Source: an uncultured Eubacteriales bacterium
GTDB taxonomy: Bacteria; Bacillota; Clostridia; Oscillospirales; Oscillospiraceae
Reading direction: 5' to 3'
Assembly (NCBI GenBank): GCA_900546255.1
Contig: URCB01000004.1
Coordinates: 14,182-78,181, forward strand
Length of the DNA: 64,000 nt
Both the position numbers and the translations under genes were made by a program. Under the pieces are notes generated by a model that searched no databases, was not told the origin of the DNA, and saw only the letters and a list, made by a program, of their open reading frames with translations. Shown one piece after another: positions 49,192-58,403 of the stretch (positions are counted from its first letter, which is position 1; the number at the start of each line of letters is the position of its first letter).

Positions 49192-49520
49192 TGATCCAGG
49201 CATCCTTTTCAACCGACGGCAGCCGCATCACCGCCTTTACCGTGGCGGGCCACAGCGGCCTGGCCCCGTCGGGGGAAGACATCCTCTGCGCCGCAGTCAC
49301 CAGCGCCGTGCGCCTCACCGAGTGCGCCGTCAACGACGTGCTGGGGTTGCAGGCGGGGGTGAAGGTCAACGACCAGGATGCTTCCATCACCCTAAAACTC
49401 CCCCGCAACCTGGAAGGTGAGGCCGACCAGGTGAGCCAGACCCTGCTGGCCGCCCTCATGGTCTACCTGGTCCAGCTGCAGGAGGAGTATCCCGAACACA
49501 TCAATGTTATGGAGGTGTAA
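49191..49520 (+). CDS. prp: Ribosomal-processing cysteine protease Prp
   Basis: Prp (109 aa, formerly YsxB) removes the N-terminal extension of ribosomal protein L27, an essential step in many Firmicutes. The catalytic histidine is in VAGHSGLA and the cysteine in GEDILCAAVTSAV. The target, the L27 extension, is encoded by the next gene, whose N-terminus fits the cleavage motif. Its end contains the GGAGGTG ribosome-binding site for rpmA. Confidence 0.94.
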   Translation: MIQASFSTDGSRITAFTVAGHSGLAPSGEDILCAAVTSAVRLTECAVNDVLGLQAGVKVNDQDASITLKLPRNLEGEADQVSQTLLAALMVYLVQLQEEYPEHINVMEV

Positions 49521-49523
49521 CCA

Positions 49524-49811
49524 ATGCTTCAGATCGGACTTCAGTTCTTCGCACATAAGAAGGGCGTCGGCTCCACCCGGAACGGCCGTGACTCCATGGC
49601 ACAGCGCCTGGGCGTGAAACGGGGCGACGGACAGTTCGTGCTGGCCGGCAACATTCTGGTCCGTCAGCGCGGCACCCACATCCATCCCGGCACCAACGTG
49701 GGCATCGGCAAGGATGACACCCTGTTTGCCCTGAAGGATGGCCGCGTCAAGTTTGAGCGGCTGGGCAAGGACCGCAAGCAGGTTTCCATCGTGGAGGCCG
49801 TTGCGGAGTAA
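49524..49811 (+). CDS. rpmA: 50S ribosomal protein L27 with cleavable extension
   Basis: L27 (95 aa) reaches the peptidyl-transferase centre. The N-terminus [18 protein letters not shown] contains the extension ending in FF before AHKKG, which Prp removes. The body [37 protein letters not shown] is typical. Three bases after prp. Confidence 0.97.
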   Translation: MLQIGLQFFAHKKGVGSTRNGRDSMAQRLGVKRGDGQFVLAGNILVRQRGTHIHPGTNVGIGKDDTLFALKDGRVKFERLGKDRKQVSIVEAVAE

Positions 49812-49825
49812 TTCCCTGCGCAACC

Positions 49826-49853
49826 AAGCCCCGGACGCCGTCCGGGGCTTTTT
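49826..49853 (+). terminator. Terminator of the rplU-prp-rpmA operon
   Basis: AAGCCCCGGACG-CCG-TCCGGGGCTT followed by TTT, 14 bases after the rpmA stop. Confidence 0.88.
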
Positions 49854-49976
49854 CCGTACCAACACACCGCGCAAAAGCCTCGCAGCCGTTTCCCGCCCCC
49901 AGGCGGGAAACGAACATCCCATCTCTTTTTCCACGGACATGCGCCGGGGAAAAATTCCCGTTTTTGGAGGTACCCC

Positions 49977-51257
<1,281 letters not shown>

Positions 51258-51272
51258 CCTACTCCGCAAGCA

Positions 51273-51310
51273 AAACCGCGCTGCGATCCCAAGGGATCGC
51301 AGCGCGGTTT
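51273..51310. terminator. Bidirectional terminator between obgE and the HAD gene
   Basis: Perfect 18-bp stem (AAACCGCGCTGCGATCCC with its complement) and a two-base loop, between convergent genes. Confidence 0.9.
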
Positions 51311-51323
51311 GTTCTGTTCTTCT

Positions 51324-52148
51324 TCAGCCTGCGTCGTTTTCCAGCAGCACCAGGTCCTTGCGGTCCTGGGCCGCGGCGGCGGGGATGTCCCCCACCCCGT
51401 TCAGCACCAGCCGGGGGCGGTAGGGGAAGTGCTCGATCCCCTCCCGGTCGGTGACCCCGGAGAGGACCAGGACGGTGTCCAGCCCGCACTCGATGCCGGC
51501 CACGATGTCGGTGTCCATCCGGTCGCCGATGATGGCGGTGTCCTGGGAGTGGACCCCCAGCAGGTTCAGGCCGGTGCGCATCATCAGGGGGTTGGGCTTG
51601 CCCACATAGTAGGCCTCCTTGCCGGTGGCCAGCTCGATGGGGGCCACCAGGGCCCGGCAGGCGGGGACCTGGCCCCACTCCGTGGGGGCGGTGAGGTCGG
51701 TGTTGGTGCCGATGAGGCGGGCCCCGTTGTTCACGCACCGGGCCGCCCGGCAGATGCTGTCGTAGGTGTAGTTCCGGGACTCCCCGACGATGACGTAGTC
51801 GGGGTCGGTCTCATCGATGGTGATGCCCCGCTCGTAGAGGGCGTTGAGCAAACCGGGCTCCCCGATGACAAAGGCCCGGGCCCCGGGCTTCTGGTGGGCC
51901 ACAAACTCCGCCGTGGCCAGGGCACTGGTGTAGAAGTGCTTCTCGTCAATGTCCAGCCCCATCCGGGAGAGTTTTGCCTGGAGCTCCCGCTGGGTCTTGG
52001 CGCTGTTGTTGGTGAGGAAGAGGAACTCCTTCTTCTCGGCATACAGCCAGTCTACAAACTCCCGGACCCCCGGGAGCAGACGGTCGCCGTGGTAGATGAC
52101 GCCGTCCATGTCACAGATGAACCCTTTCTTCTGGAGCAATGCTTTCAT
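51324..52148 (-). CDS. HAD-IIA family phosphatase (NagD-like)
   Basis: A 274-aa HAD hydrolase of subclass IIA. Motif I is FICDMDGVIYHGD with nucleophile Asp19, motif II LFLTNNSAKTQ, and motif IV IIGDRMDTDIVAGIECGLDTVLVLSGVT. The C2-type cap lies between. Family members dephosphorylate small phosphates such as p-nitrophenyl-, glycerol- or nucleotide monophosphates; the cellular substrate is not known. ATG 52148 follows AGGAGGTCTATCCC. Single gene. Confidence 0.9.
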   Translation of the reverse strand: MKALLQKKGFICDMDGVIYHGDRLLPGVREFVDWLYAEKKEFLFLTNNSAKTQRELQAKLSRMGLDIDEKHFYTSALATAEFVAHQKPGARAFVIGEPGLLNALYERGITIDETDPDYVIVGESRNYTYDSICRAARCVNNGARLIGTNTDLTAPTEWGQVPACRALVAPIELATGKEAYYVGKPNPLMMRTGLNLLGVHSQDTAIIGDRMDTDIVAGIECGLDTVLVLSGVTDREGIEHFPYRPRLVLNGVGDIPAAAAQDRKDLVLLENDAG

Positions 52149-52310
52149 AGGGATAGACCTCCTGTCTGGGCCCCTTGGCCCGCGGTTTTCTTCGTGGATG
52201 TACTACTTCTCTGAGTCTAAATCATACCCTATCCCTGTAAAATACTCCAGCAGGGTTTTGTTAAATTTCCATGTCTCTTCTGTAAACAACGGCGGCGGGC
52301 AGCCGGAGCC

Positions 52311-54260
52311 TCACAGGCTCCGGGCGGCGTGGTAGCCGTCGTGGACGGCGTCCCAGACCTGGCCGCTTTGGGCCGCGTCCCCCACCCGGAACACCTTGGC
52401 CCCCAGGGCCTGGAGGTCCTCCAGGGCATAGGGGCGGGTGGGGGTGGTGCCCAGGGCCAGCACCACCCGGTCGCAGGGGTAGACGTACTCCTCCCCGGTC
52501 TGGCTGTCTGCAAACCAGATCCGGTCCTGCCCCACCTTGGTGAGGGTGCGGTTGGTGAGGAAGACCACGTTGTTCCCCTCCAGCACCCAGGTGACCCCGT
52601 TGCGGTTGGAGCCATAGACCCCCGGGGCCACCCGGGGGGCGGCCTCCAGCACCAGGACGGCGTTGTTCCGGTCCCGGTGGGAGAGGATCTCAGCGGTCTC
52701 CAGCCCGGTCATGCCGGAGCCCACCACCACGATGCTCTCCTCCCGGAGGTCCAGCTGACCGGTGATGATCTCCACCGGGGTGCACACCAGGGGACTTTCC
52801 CCCACCCCCTGGATGGAGGCCGGGAGGCTGGGCCGGCCGCCGGTGGCGTCCAGAATGGCGTAGGGGTGGAGGGCCTGGATCTCCTCCAGGGTGGGGGCGC
52901 AGCCGGTGCGGAGGTTCACCCCCGCCTGGCGGCAGCGGTGGACCAGGCTCTCCAGCAGCCAGCCGATCTTCTCCTTCCGGGGGGTGGCCATGGCCAGGCG
53001 GAGCTGCCCCCCCAGCTGGGGGGCCTTCTCAAAGAGGACCACCCGGAAGCCCCGGCGGGCGGCCACCCAGGCCCCCTCCAGGCCGGCAGGGCCGCTGCCC
53101 AGCACCACCACCAGGCGGCCCGCCCCGTCCTGGGGCAGGGGGGGCAGCTGGGCCTCGTACCCTGTCTCGGGGTTCACGGCGCAGGTGATGTGCCCGGCCT
53201 GGTCATACTTGGCAAAGCAGGCCATGCAGGAGATGCAGGGGAGGATGTCCTCCTCCTGCCCGGCCCGGGCCTTGGCGGCCCAGTTGGGGTCGGCCAGGTG
53301 GGTCCGGACGGACCCGGCGAAGTCCAGCACCCCCTCCCGCAGGAGCTTTTCGGCATAGGCCGGGTCCCGGATGAGGGCCACCGACAGCACGGGGATGGAC
53401 ACCGTCCCCTTCACCGCCTTGGCCAGGTGCTTCCGCCAGCCCTGGGGATAGTACATGGGCTCCACGCTCTGGCTGAGCTTACTGTCGGTGCCGGAGGCGG
53501 TGACGTTGATGGCGTCCACCCCCCAGCCCTCCAGCATCTGGCAGATCTTGATGCCGGTGTCGGCGTGGTAGCCGTCCTTGCCGATGTACTCCTCCAGGGA
53601 GATGCGGAACATCAGGGGGAAGTCCCGCCCGCAGGCGGCCCGGATGGCCTCCACGATCTCCCGGAGGATCCGAGTGCGGTTTTCCAGGCTGCCGCCGTAC
53701 CCGTCGGTGCGGTGGTTGGTCACCGGGCTGAGGAAGCTGTGGAGGAAGTAGTGGTGGCCGGCGTGGACCTCCACCCCGTCAAACCCCGCTTCCTGCACCC
53801 GCCGGGCGGCCTGGCCGAACTTGGCGGCGATGGCATGGATCTCCTCTGCCGTGGCGGCCCGGGCCTGGCCCCGCTTCTTCCCCCGGGCGGGGCTGGCGGA
53901 GATGAGGTCCAGGGGGTTCAGCTTGGGGTCTGCGTTGGCCCCGGGGTGGAAGAGCTGGGCGAAGATCTTGGTCCCGTGGGGGTGGACCCGGTCCGCCAGG
54001 CGGCGGAAGGAGGGGATGTTCTCCTCCCGGGCGGCGTTGAGTTCCCGGGGGAAGAGAACCCCCCGGTCCTCATCCACACACACCATCTCGGTGATGATGA
54101 GGCCCACGCCCCCCTTGGCCCGGGCCTCGTAGTAGGCCAGCATGTCCTCGGTCATGGTGCCGTCCGGCTGGGAGAGGGAGGCGGAGGCCGCCGTCATGGC
54201 GATGCGGTTGGGCAGGGTGAGTCCCCCGATCTTCCCCGGGGAAAACAGCAGGTCGTACAT
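52311..54260 (-). CDS. Old-yellow-enzyme-type NADH:flavin oxidoreductase (dienoyl-CoA reductase-like)
   Basis: A 649-aa enzyme with three parts. An FMN TIM barrel at about 1-340 (SPGKIGGLTLPNRIAMTAAS; EVHAGHHYFLHSFLSP). A cysteine cluster CISCMACFAKYDQAGHITC binds the 4Fe-4S centre. Nucleotide-binding domains follow (VVLGSGPAGLEGAWVAARRG; VVVGSGMTGLETAEIL). This plan is shared by 2,4-dienoyl-CoA reductase, trimethylamine dehydrogenase and the bile-acid enzymes BaiCD/BaiH; the substrate cannot be told from sequence. The histidine pair HAGHH at the active site is intact. ATG 54260 follows AAAGGAG. Confidence 0.88.
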   Translation of the reverse strand: MYDLLFSPGKIGGLTLPNRIAMTAASASLSQPDGTMTEDMLAYYEARAKGGVGLIITEMVCVDEDRGVLFPRELNAAREENIPSFRRLADRVHPHGTKIFAQLFHPGANADPKLNPLDLISASPARGKKRGQARAATAEEIHAIAAKFGQAARRVQEAGFDGVEVHAGHHYFLHSFLSPVTNHRTDGYGGSLENRTRILREIVEAIRAACGRDFPLMFRISLEEYIGKDGYHADTGIKICQMLEGWGVDAINVTASGTDSKLSQSVEPMYYPQGWRKHLAKAVKGTVSIPVLSVALIRDPAYAEKLLREGVLDFAGSVRTHLADPNWAAKARAGQEEDILPCISCMACFAKYDQAGHITCAVNPETGYEAQLPPLPQDGAGRLVVVLGSGPAGLEGAWVAARRGFRVVLFEKAPQLGGQLRLAMATPRKEKIGWLLESLVHRCRQAGVNLRTGCAPTLEEIQALHPYAILDATGGRPSLPASIQGVGESPLVCTPVEIITGQLDLREESIVVVGSGMTGLETAEILSHRDRNNAVLVLEAAPRVAPGVYGSNRNGVTWVLEGNNVVFLTNRTLTKVGQDRIWFADSQTGEEYVYPCDRVVLALGTTPTRPYALEDLQALGAKVFRVGDAAQSGQVWDAVHDGYHAARSL

Positions 54261-54419
54261 GGCGCTTTTCTCCTTTTGTCATTCGGCCTCCCTCCTGGGG
54301 AAAACCGCAGATTTTTCTTTATTCTAGCCGTTTCCCCGGGAAAAGGCAAGTATCTCCCCTGCTCCCCGCTGGTCTTGTCAAAAAAAGCGCAAATCTTGTC
54401 AAATCCTGGAAGGAAATCC

Positions 54420-54448
54420 TTGACGAACCGGCGGTTTTCTGTTATGTT
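54420..54448 (+). promoter_or_regulatory. Promoter of the dehydratase-like gene, with upstream direct repeat
   Basis: TTGACG (54420-54425) and TATGTT (54443-54448), spacing 17. TCTTGTCAAA occurs at 54373-54382 and again at 54394-54403, 21 bases apart, between this promoter and the divergent oxidoreductase gene; it may be an operator. Confidence 0.5.
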
Positions 54449-54515
54449 GAACAGGATAAGAATCGTTTCTGCGCCCCCGTTTTGGGGGCTGCTGTGCCCT
54501 TTGGGAGGAATTGCC

Positions 54516-55805
54516 ATGTCCAGCACGGTGTCTGTACCTGTTTTTGATAAAAAGAAGCATGTTTTGCTCATCCCGGACCTCTTCCCCATCCACATGGAGC
54601 TGTTGGCCAACGTCATCCGGGCCAGCGGGTACCGGGTGGAGGTGCTGCGCACCCATGGCGCGGACGTGATGGAGGCCGGCCTGAAATACATCCACAACGA
54701 CATGTGCTACCCCGCCATCTGCTCCCTGGGCCAGCAGCTCCACGCCATCACCAGCGGCACCCACGACCCCGCCGACGTGGCCTTTGTCCAGTTCCAGACC
54801 GGCGGGGGCTGCCGGGCCTCCAACTACAGCATGGTGCTGCGCAAGGCCCTGAACAAGCTGGGGCTGGAGATCCCCATCGTCACCCTGGGCTTTTCCACCC
54901 TGTCCCGGAACAGCGGGTTCTCCCTGACCCCCGCCATGTGCATCCGGGCTCTGGTGGCGGTGACCTACGGGGACCTGCTGCTCCTGCTGGGCAACCAGGT
55001 CCGCCCCTATGAGACCAACCCCGGCCAGACCCAATCCCTCCTCCGGCATTGGGAGGAGACCCTGGGTCGGGAGCTCTCCGCCGCCCGGGCCGGGCTGGGC
55101 CAGGTGAAGCGGAACCTGAAAAACATCGCCCGTTCCTTCGCAGAGATCCCGGTGAAGGCGGCGAAAAAAGTCAAGGTGGGCATTGTGGGGGAGGTCTATG
55201 TGAAGTACTCCCCCTTCGCCAACAACCAGCTGGAGGAGTTCCTCCAGAATCAAGACTGTGAGTACATGCTCCCCGGCGTGCTGGGGTTCCTGCGGTACTG
55301 CCTGTCCAGCCCGGCGGTGGACTGGGAGCTCTACGGCGGCAGCCGCTTCTCCCGGGAGGTCAGCGTGTTCCTGGGCCGGGTGATCGGGCGGTTTGAGGCG
55401 GCCCTGTCCCGGGCCCTGGCGGGCTACCCCCAGTTCCACACGCCCCCCTCCTTCCGCCAGATGCGGGAGAAGGGCGAGCGCATCCTCAGCAAAGGGGTGA
55501 AAATGGGGGAGGGCTGGTACCTCCCGGCGGAGATGGTGGAGCTCATCGAAAGTGGGTATGACCGGATCATCTGCGCCCAACCCTTTGGCTGCCTGCCCAA
55601 CCACATCGTGGGCCGGGGCACCCTGAAGCGGTTCCGGGAGCTCTACCCCCAGGCCCACATCCTGCCCCTGGACTACGACGCCAGCCTCTCCCGGGTCAAC
55701 CAGGAGAACCGGATCAAGCTCCTGCTCACCGACGCCCGGGAGAAGATGACCCAGACCGACCCCGCCCCCACCTCCGCCGCGCCGGGGCTGGCCAGTTCCT
55801 TTTGA
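54516..55805 (+). CDS. 2-hydroxyacyl-CoA dehydratase/activator-family protein (COG3580/3581-like)
   Basis: A 429-aa cytoplasmic protein. Conserved cysteine segments typical of the 2-hydroxyglutaryl-CoA dehydratase D-component superfamily are seen: NDMCYPAICSLGQQL, QFQTGGGCRASNYSMVLRKAL and ICAQPFGCLPNHIVGRG, which could bind a 4Fe-4S cluster. In many Clostridia such a unit is fused to or paired with an ASKHA-type ATPase activator; no such partner is adjacent here. The reaction is unknown. ATG 54516 follows GGGAGGAATTGCC; the frame is open far upstream by chance of high GC. Confidence 0.75.
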   Translation: MSSTVSVPVFDKKKHVLLIPDLFPIHMELLANVIRASGYRVEVLRTHGADVMEAGLKYIHNDMCYPAICSLGQQLHAITSGTHDPADVAFVQFQTGGGCRASNYSMVLRKALNKLGLEIPIVTLGFSTLSRNSGFSLTPAMCIRALVAVTYGDLLLLLGNQVRPYETNPGQTQSLLRHWEETLGRELSAARAGLGQVKRNLKNIARSFAEIPVKAAKKVKVGIVGEVYVKYSPFANNQLEEFLQNQDCEYMLPGVLGFLRYCLSSPAVDWELYGGSRFSREVSVFLGRVIGRFEAALSRALAGYPQFHTPPSFRQMREKGERILSKGVKMGEGWYLPAEMVELIESGYDRIICAQPFGCLPNHIVGRGTLKRFRELYPQAHILPLDYDASLSRVNQENRIKLLLTDAREKMTQTDPAPTSAAPGLASSF

Positions 55806-55821
55806 GACAAACGACTTCCCT

Positions 55822-55858
55822 CGCTCCCTTCGGCTCTGGGCTGAAGGGAGCGTTTTTT
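55822..55858 (+). terminator. Terminator of the dehydratase-like gene
   Basis: CGCTCCCTTC and GAAGGGAGCG enclose an 11-base loop and are followed by TTTTTT, 17 bases after the stop. Confidence 0.88.
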
Positions 55859-55874
55859 CCTTCCCAGGCAGGCC

Positions 55875-55910
55875 CTGCAACCATTCTGCAACCTTTGCCT
55901 GGCATACTAT
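55875..55910 (+). promoter_or_regulatory. Promoter of the two-component operon with direct repeat
   Basis: CTGCAACC at 55875-55882 and 55886-55893 is repeated at 11 bases, one helical turn, and stands in place of a -35 before TACTAT (55905-55910). This is the usual form of an OmpR-type response-regulator site, so autoregulation is likely. GCAAC with a similar distance to TATCCT recurs at 57669-57690 before the ABC genes. Confidence 0.55.
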
Positions 55911-55948
55911 CCCCAAGGGACGCTTCCCGCAAGAAAGGATGGGGCTCC

Positions 55949-56638
55949 ATGCGTAAGATTCTTTTGGTGGAGGACGATGCCCTCCTCAACCGCACCCTGA
56001 CCTACAACCTCACGGAGGAGGGGTACCAGGTCACCCCCGCCAGCCGGTACCGGGAGGCGGTCCAGCACATCCAGGCCACGGAGTTTGACCTGGCCCTGCT
56101 GGACGTGAACCTCCCCGACGGCAGCGGCCTGGACCTGTGCCAGGAGATCCGGGGCCGGGGCCAGCGCACCTACCTGATGTTCCTCACCGCCAACGACCGG
56201 GAGGCCGACATCCTCCAGGGCTACGAGGCCGGGGGCGGGGACTATGTCACCAAGCCCTTCTCCCTGCCGGTGCTGTGCCGGAAGATCGCCGCCGTCTTTG
56301 ACCATCTGGACCTCCACGCCCCCCGCCGCCACCGGTTTGACGACGGGGTGCTGGCCCTGGACTTCTCCGCCCAGACCGCCACCCTGGCCGGGGCGCCCCT
56401 GGACCTCACCCCCAAGGAGTTCCGCCTGCTGGCCCTCTTTGTGAAGCACCCCGGCATCCTGCTCACCAAGGGGCAGATTTTGGAGCAGCTGTGGGACATC
56501 GACGGGGACTTTGTGGACGGCCACACCCCCGCTACCCTCATCAGCCGCATCCGCAAGAAGATCGAGACCGGGGACCGGAAGTATATCAAAACCGTCTACG
56601 GCATCGGCTACCAGTGGGTGGGGGGTGAGGCCCTGTGA
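55949..56638 (+). CDS. OmpR-family response regulator
   Basis: A 229-aa regulator. The receiver domain (1-120) has the acidic pair in VEDDALL, the phosphorylated Asp in ALLDVNLPDGSGL and Lys in YVTKPFSLPVL. The winged-helix output domain is at about 125-227 (DLTPKEFRLLALFVKHPGILLTKGQILEQLWD). It is followed by the kinase gene with a four-base overlap (GTGA). ATG 55949 follows AAGAAAGGATGG. It probably controls the ABC exporter genes downstream. Confidence 0.93.
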   Translation: MRKILLVEDDALLNRTLTYNLTEEGYQVTPASRYREAVQHIQATEFDLALLDVNLPDGSGLDLCQEIRGRGQRTYLMFLTANDREADILQGYEAGGGDYVTKPFSLPVLCRKIAAVFDHLDLHAPRRHRFDDGVLALDFSAQTATLAGAPLDLTPKEFRLLALFVKHPGILLTKGQILEQLWDIDGDFVDGHTPATLISRIRKKIETGDRKYIKTVYGIGYQWVGGEAL

Positions 56639-57660
56639 CCGCCCTGCCCATGGCCGCCTTGGTCCGCCGGTTTGCCGCCGGGGCCGGCCTTACCGCCCTG
56701 GCCCTCTCCCTCCTTCTGGCGGCAGGGACGGGGGAGGCCCGGCTGGCCCTCTTTGGGGGGCTGCTGGCCCTGGCCCTGCTGGGGTGGGCCCTGGCCTTCC
56801 TCCGGTGCGTGGCCCGGCAGGTGGCCGGCTTCACCGACGAGCTGTGCCGCACCTTGGACGGCATGCTGGAGCAGTCCGCCCGCCCTGCCCCGGCAGCGCC
56901 GGCGGAAACCCTCTCCGCCCGGCTCCACCACCGGCTGGAGCGGCTCTACCACACCATGGAGGCCAACCGCCAGGCGGTGGAGCGGGAGAAGGCCAGCCTG
57001 GAAACCCTGATCTCCAACATCGCCCACCAGGTCCGCACCCCGGTGGCCAACCTGCGGATGCTCTACGACACCCTCCTGGCCCGGCCGGTGCCCTGGGCGC
57101 AGCAGCGGCAGTTCCTCCAGGCCGCCCAGGGGCAGCTGGACAAGCTGGACTTCCTCCTCCAGGCCCTGGTGAAGACCTCCCGGCTGGAGACCGGCCTCAT
57201 CACCCTGGAAAAGCGGGACCGCCCGGTGGCCGACACCCTGGCTGCCGCCCTGAACACCGTCCTGGCCCCCCTGGAGGCCAAGGGGCTCCGCCTTACGGTG
57301 GACTGCCCGGAGGGCCTCACCCTCCCCCACGACCCCAAGTGGACGGCGGAGGCCCTGTCCAACCTTCTGGACAACGCGGTGAAGTACACCCCGCCTGGCG
57401 GCCAGGTGGCCGTCACCGTCACCCCCTGGGACGCTTTGGTGAAGATCGACGTGGCCGACACCGGCCGGGGCATCCCGGAGGGGGCGCAGGGGGCCATCTT
57501 CCAGCGGTTCTACCGGGAGGCCGCCGTCCACGACGTGGAGGGGGTGGGGCTGGGCCTCTTTCTCACCCGGGAGATCGTCACCCGCCAGGGGGGCTATGTG
57601 AAGGTGTCCTCCGCCCCGGGGCAGGGGGCCACCTTTTCCCTGTTCCTCCCCCGGGGGTGA
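56635..57660 (+). CDS. Intramembrane-sensing-type histidine kinase
   Basis: A 341-aa kinase. Two transmembrane helices (about residues 12-30 and 35-56) are joined by only a few residues, so there is no outside sensor domain; this is the layout of BceS-like kinases that sense through a partner ABC transporter. The phosphorylated His is in LISNIAHQVRTPVANL. The ATPase domain has NLLDNAVKYTPPGG (N box), DTGRGIPEG and GVGLGLFLTREIV. GTG start within the overlap with the regulator gene. Confidence 0.92.
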   Translation: MTALPMAALVRRFAAGAGLTALALSLLLAAGTGEARLALFGGLLALALLGWALAFLRCVARQVAGFTDELCRTLDGMLEQSARPAPAAPAETLSARLHHRLERLYHTMEANRQAVEREKASLETLISNIAHQVRTPVANLRMLYDTLLARPVPWAQQRQFLQAAQGQLDKLDFLLQALVKTSRLETGLITLEKRDRPVADTLAAALNTVLAPLEAKGLRLTVDCPEGLTLPHDPKWTAEALSNLLDNAVKYTPPGGQVAVTVTPWDALVKIDVADTGRGIPEGAQGAIFQRFYREAAVHDVEGVGLGLFLTREIVTRQGGYVKVSSAPGQGATFSLFLPRG

Positions 57661-57668
57661 GACGATTG

Positions 57669-57690
57669 CGCAACATTTCCCCCCTATCCT
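57669..57690 (+). promoter_or_regulatory. Possible regulator half-site and promoter of the ABC genes
   Basis: GCAAC (57669-57673) lies 11 bases before TATCCT (57685-57690), similar to the spacing in the promoter at 55875. Only one copy of the repeat is seen, so support is modest. Confidence 0.35.
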
Positions 57691-57724
57691 GGACCCATTC
57701 CAACCCAGAAAGGCAGGGACCCCT

Positions 57725-58390
<666 letters not shown>

Positions 58391-58403
58391 GGGGGGCGCC
58401 GCC

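Noticed and set aside
52329..54515. A very long open frame running into the dehydratase-like gene and opposite the flavin oxidoreductase
   Set aside because: The opposite strand has an intact enzyme with clear motifs. The real start of the plus-strand gene is the ATG at 54516 with its ribosome-binding site.
55949..57660. The two-component system considered as the missing VanRS
   Set aside because: The kinase has the short-loop BceS-like layout, the pair is followed directly by its own ABC exporter, and it lies about 47 kb from vanT. Its boxes (CTGCAACC) do not match the TTAAGA boxes before vanG.
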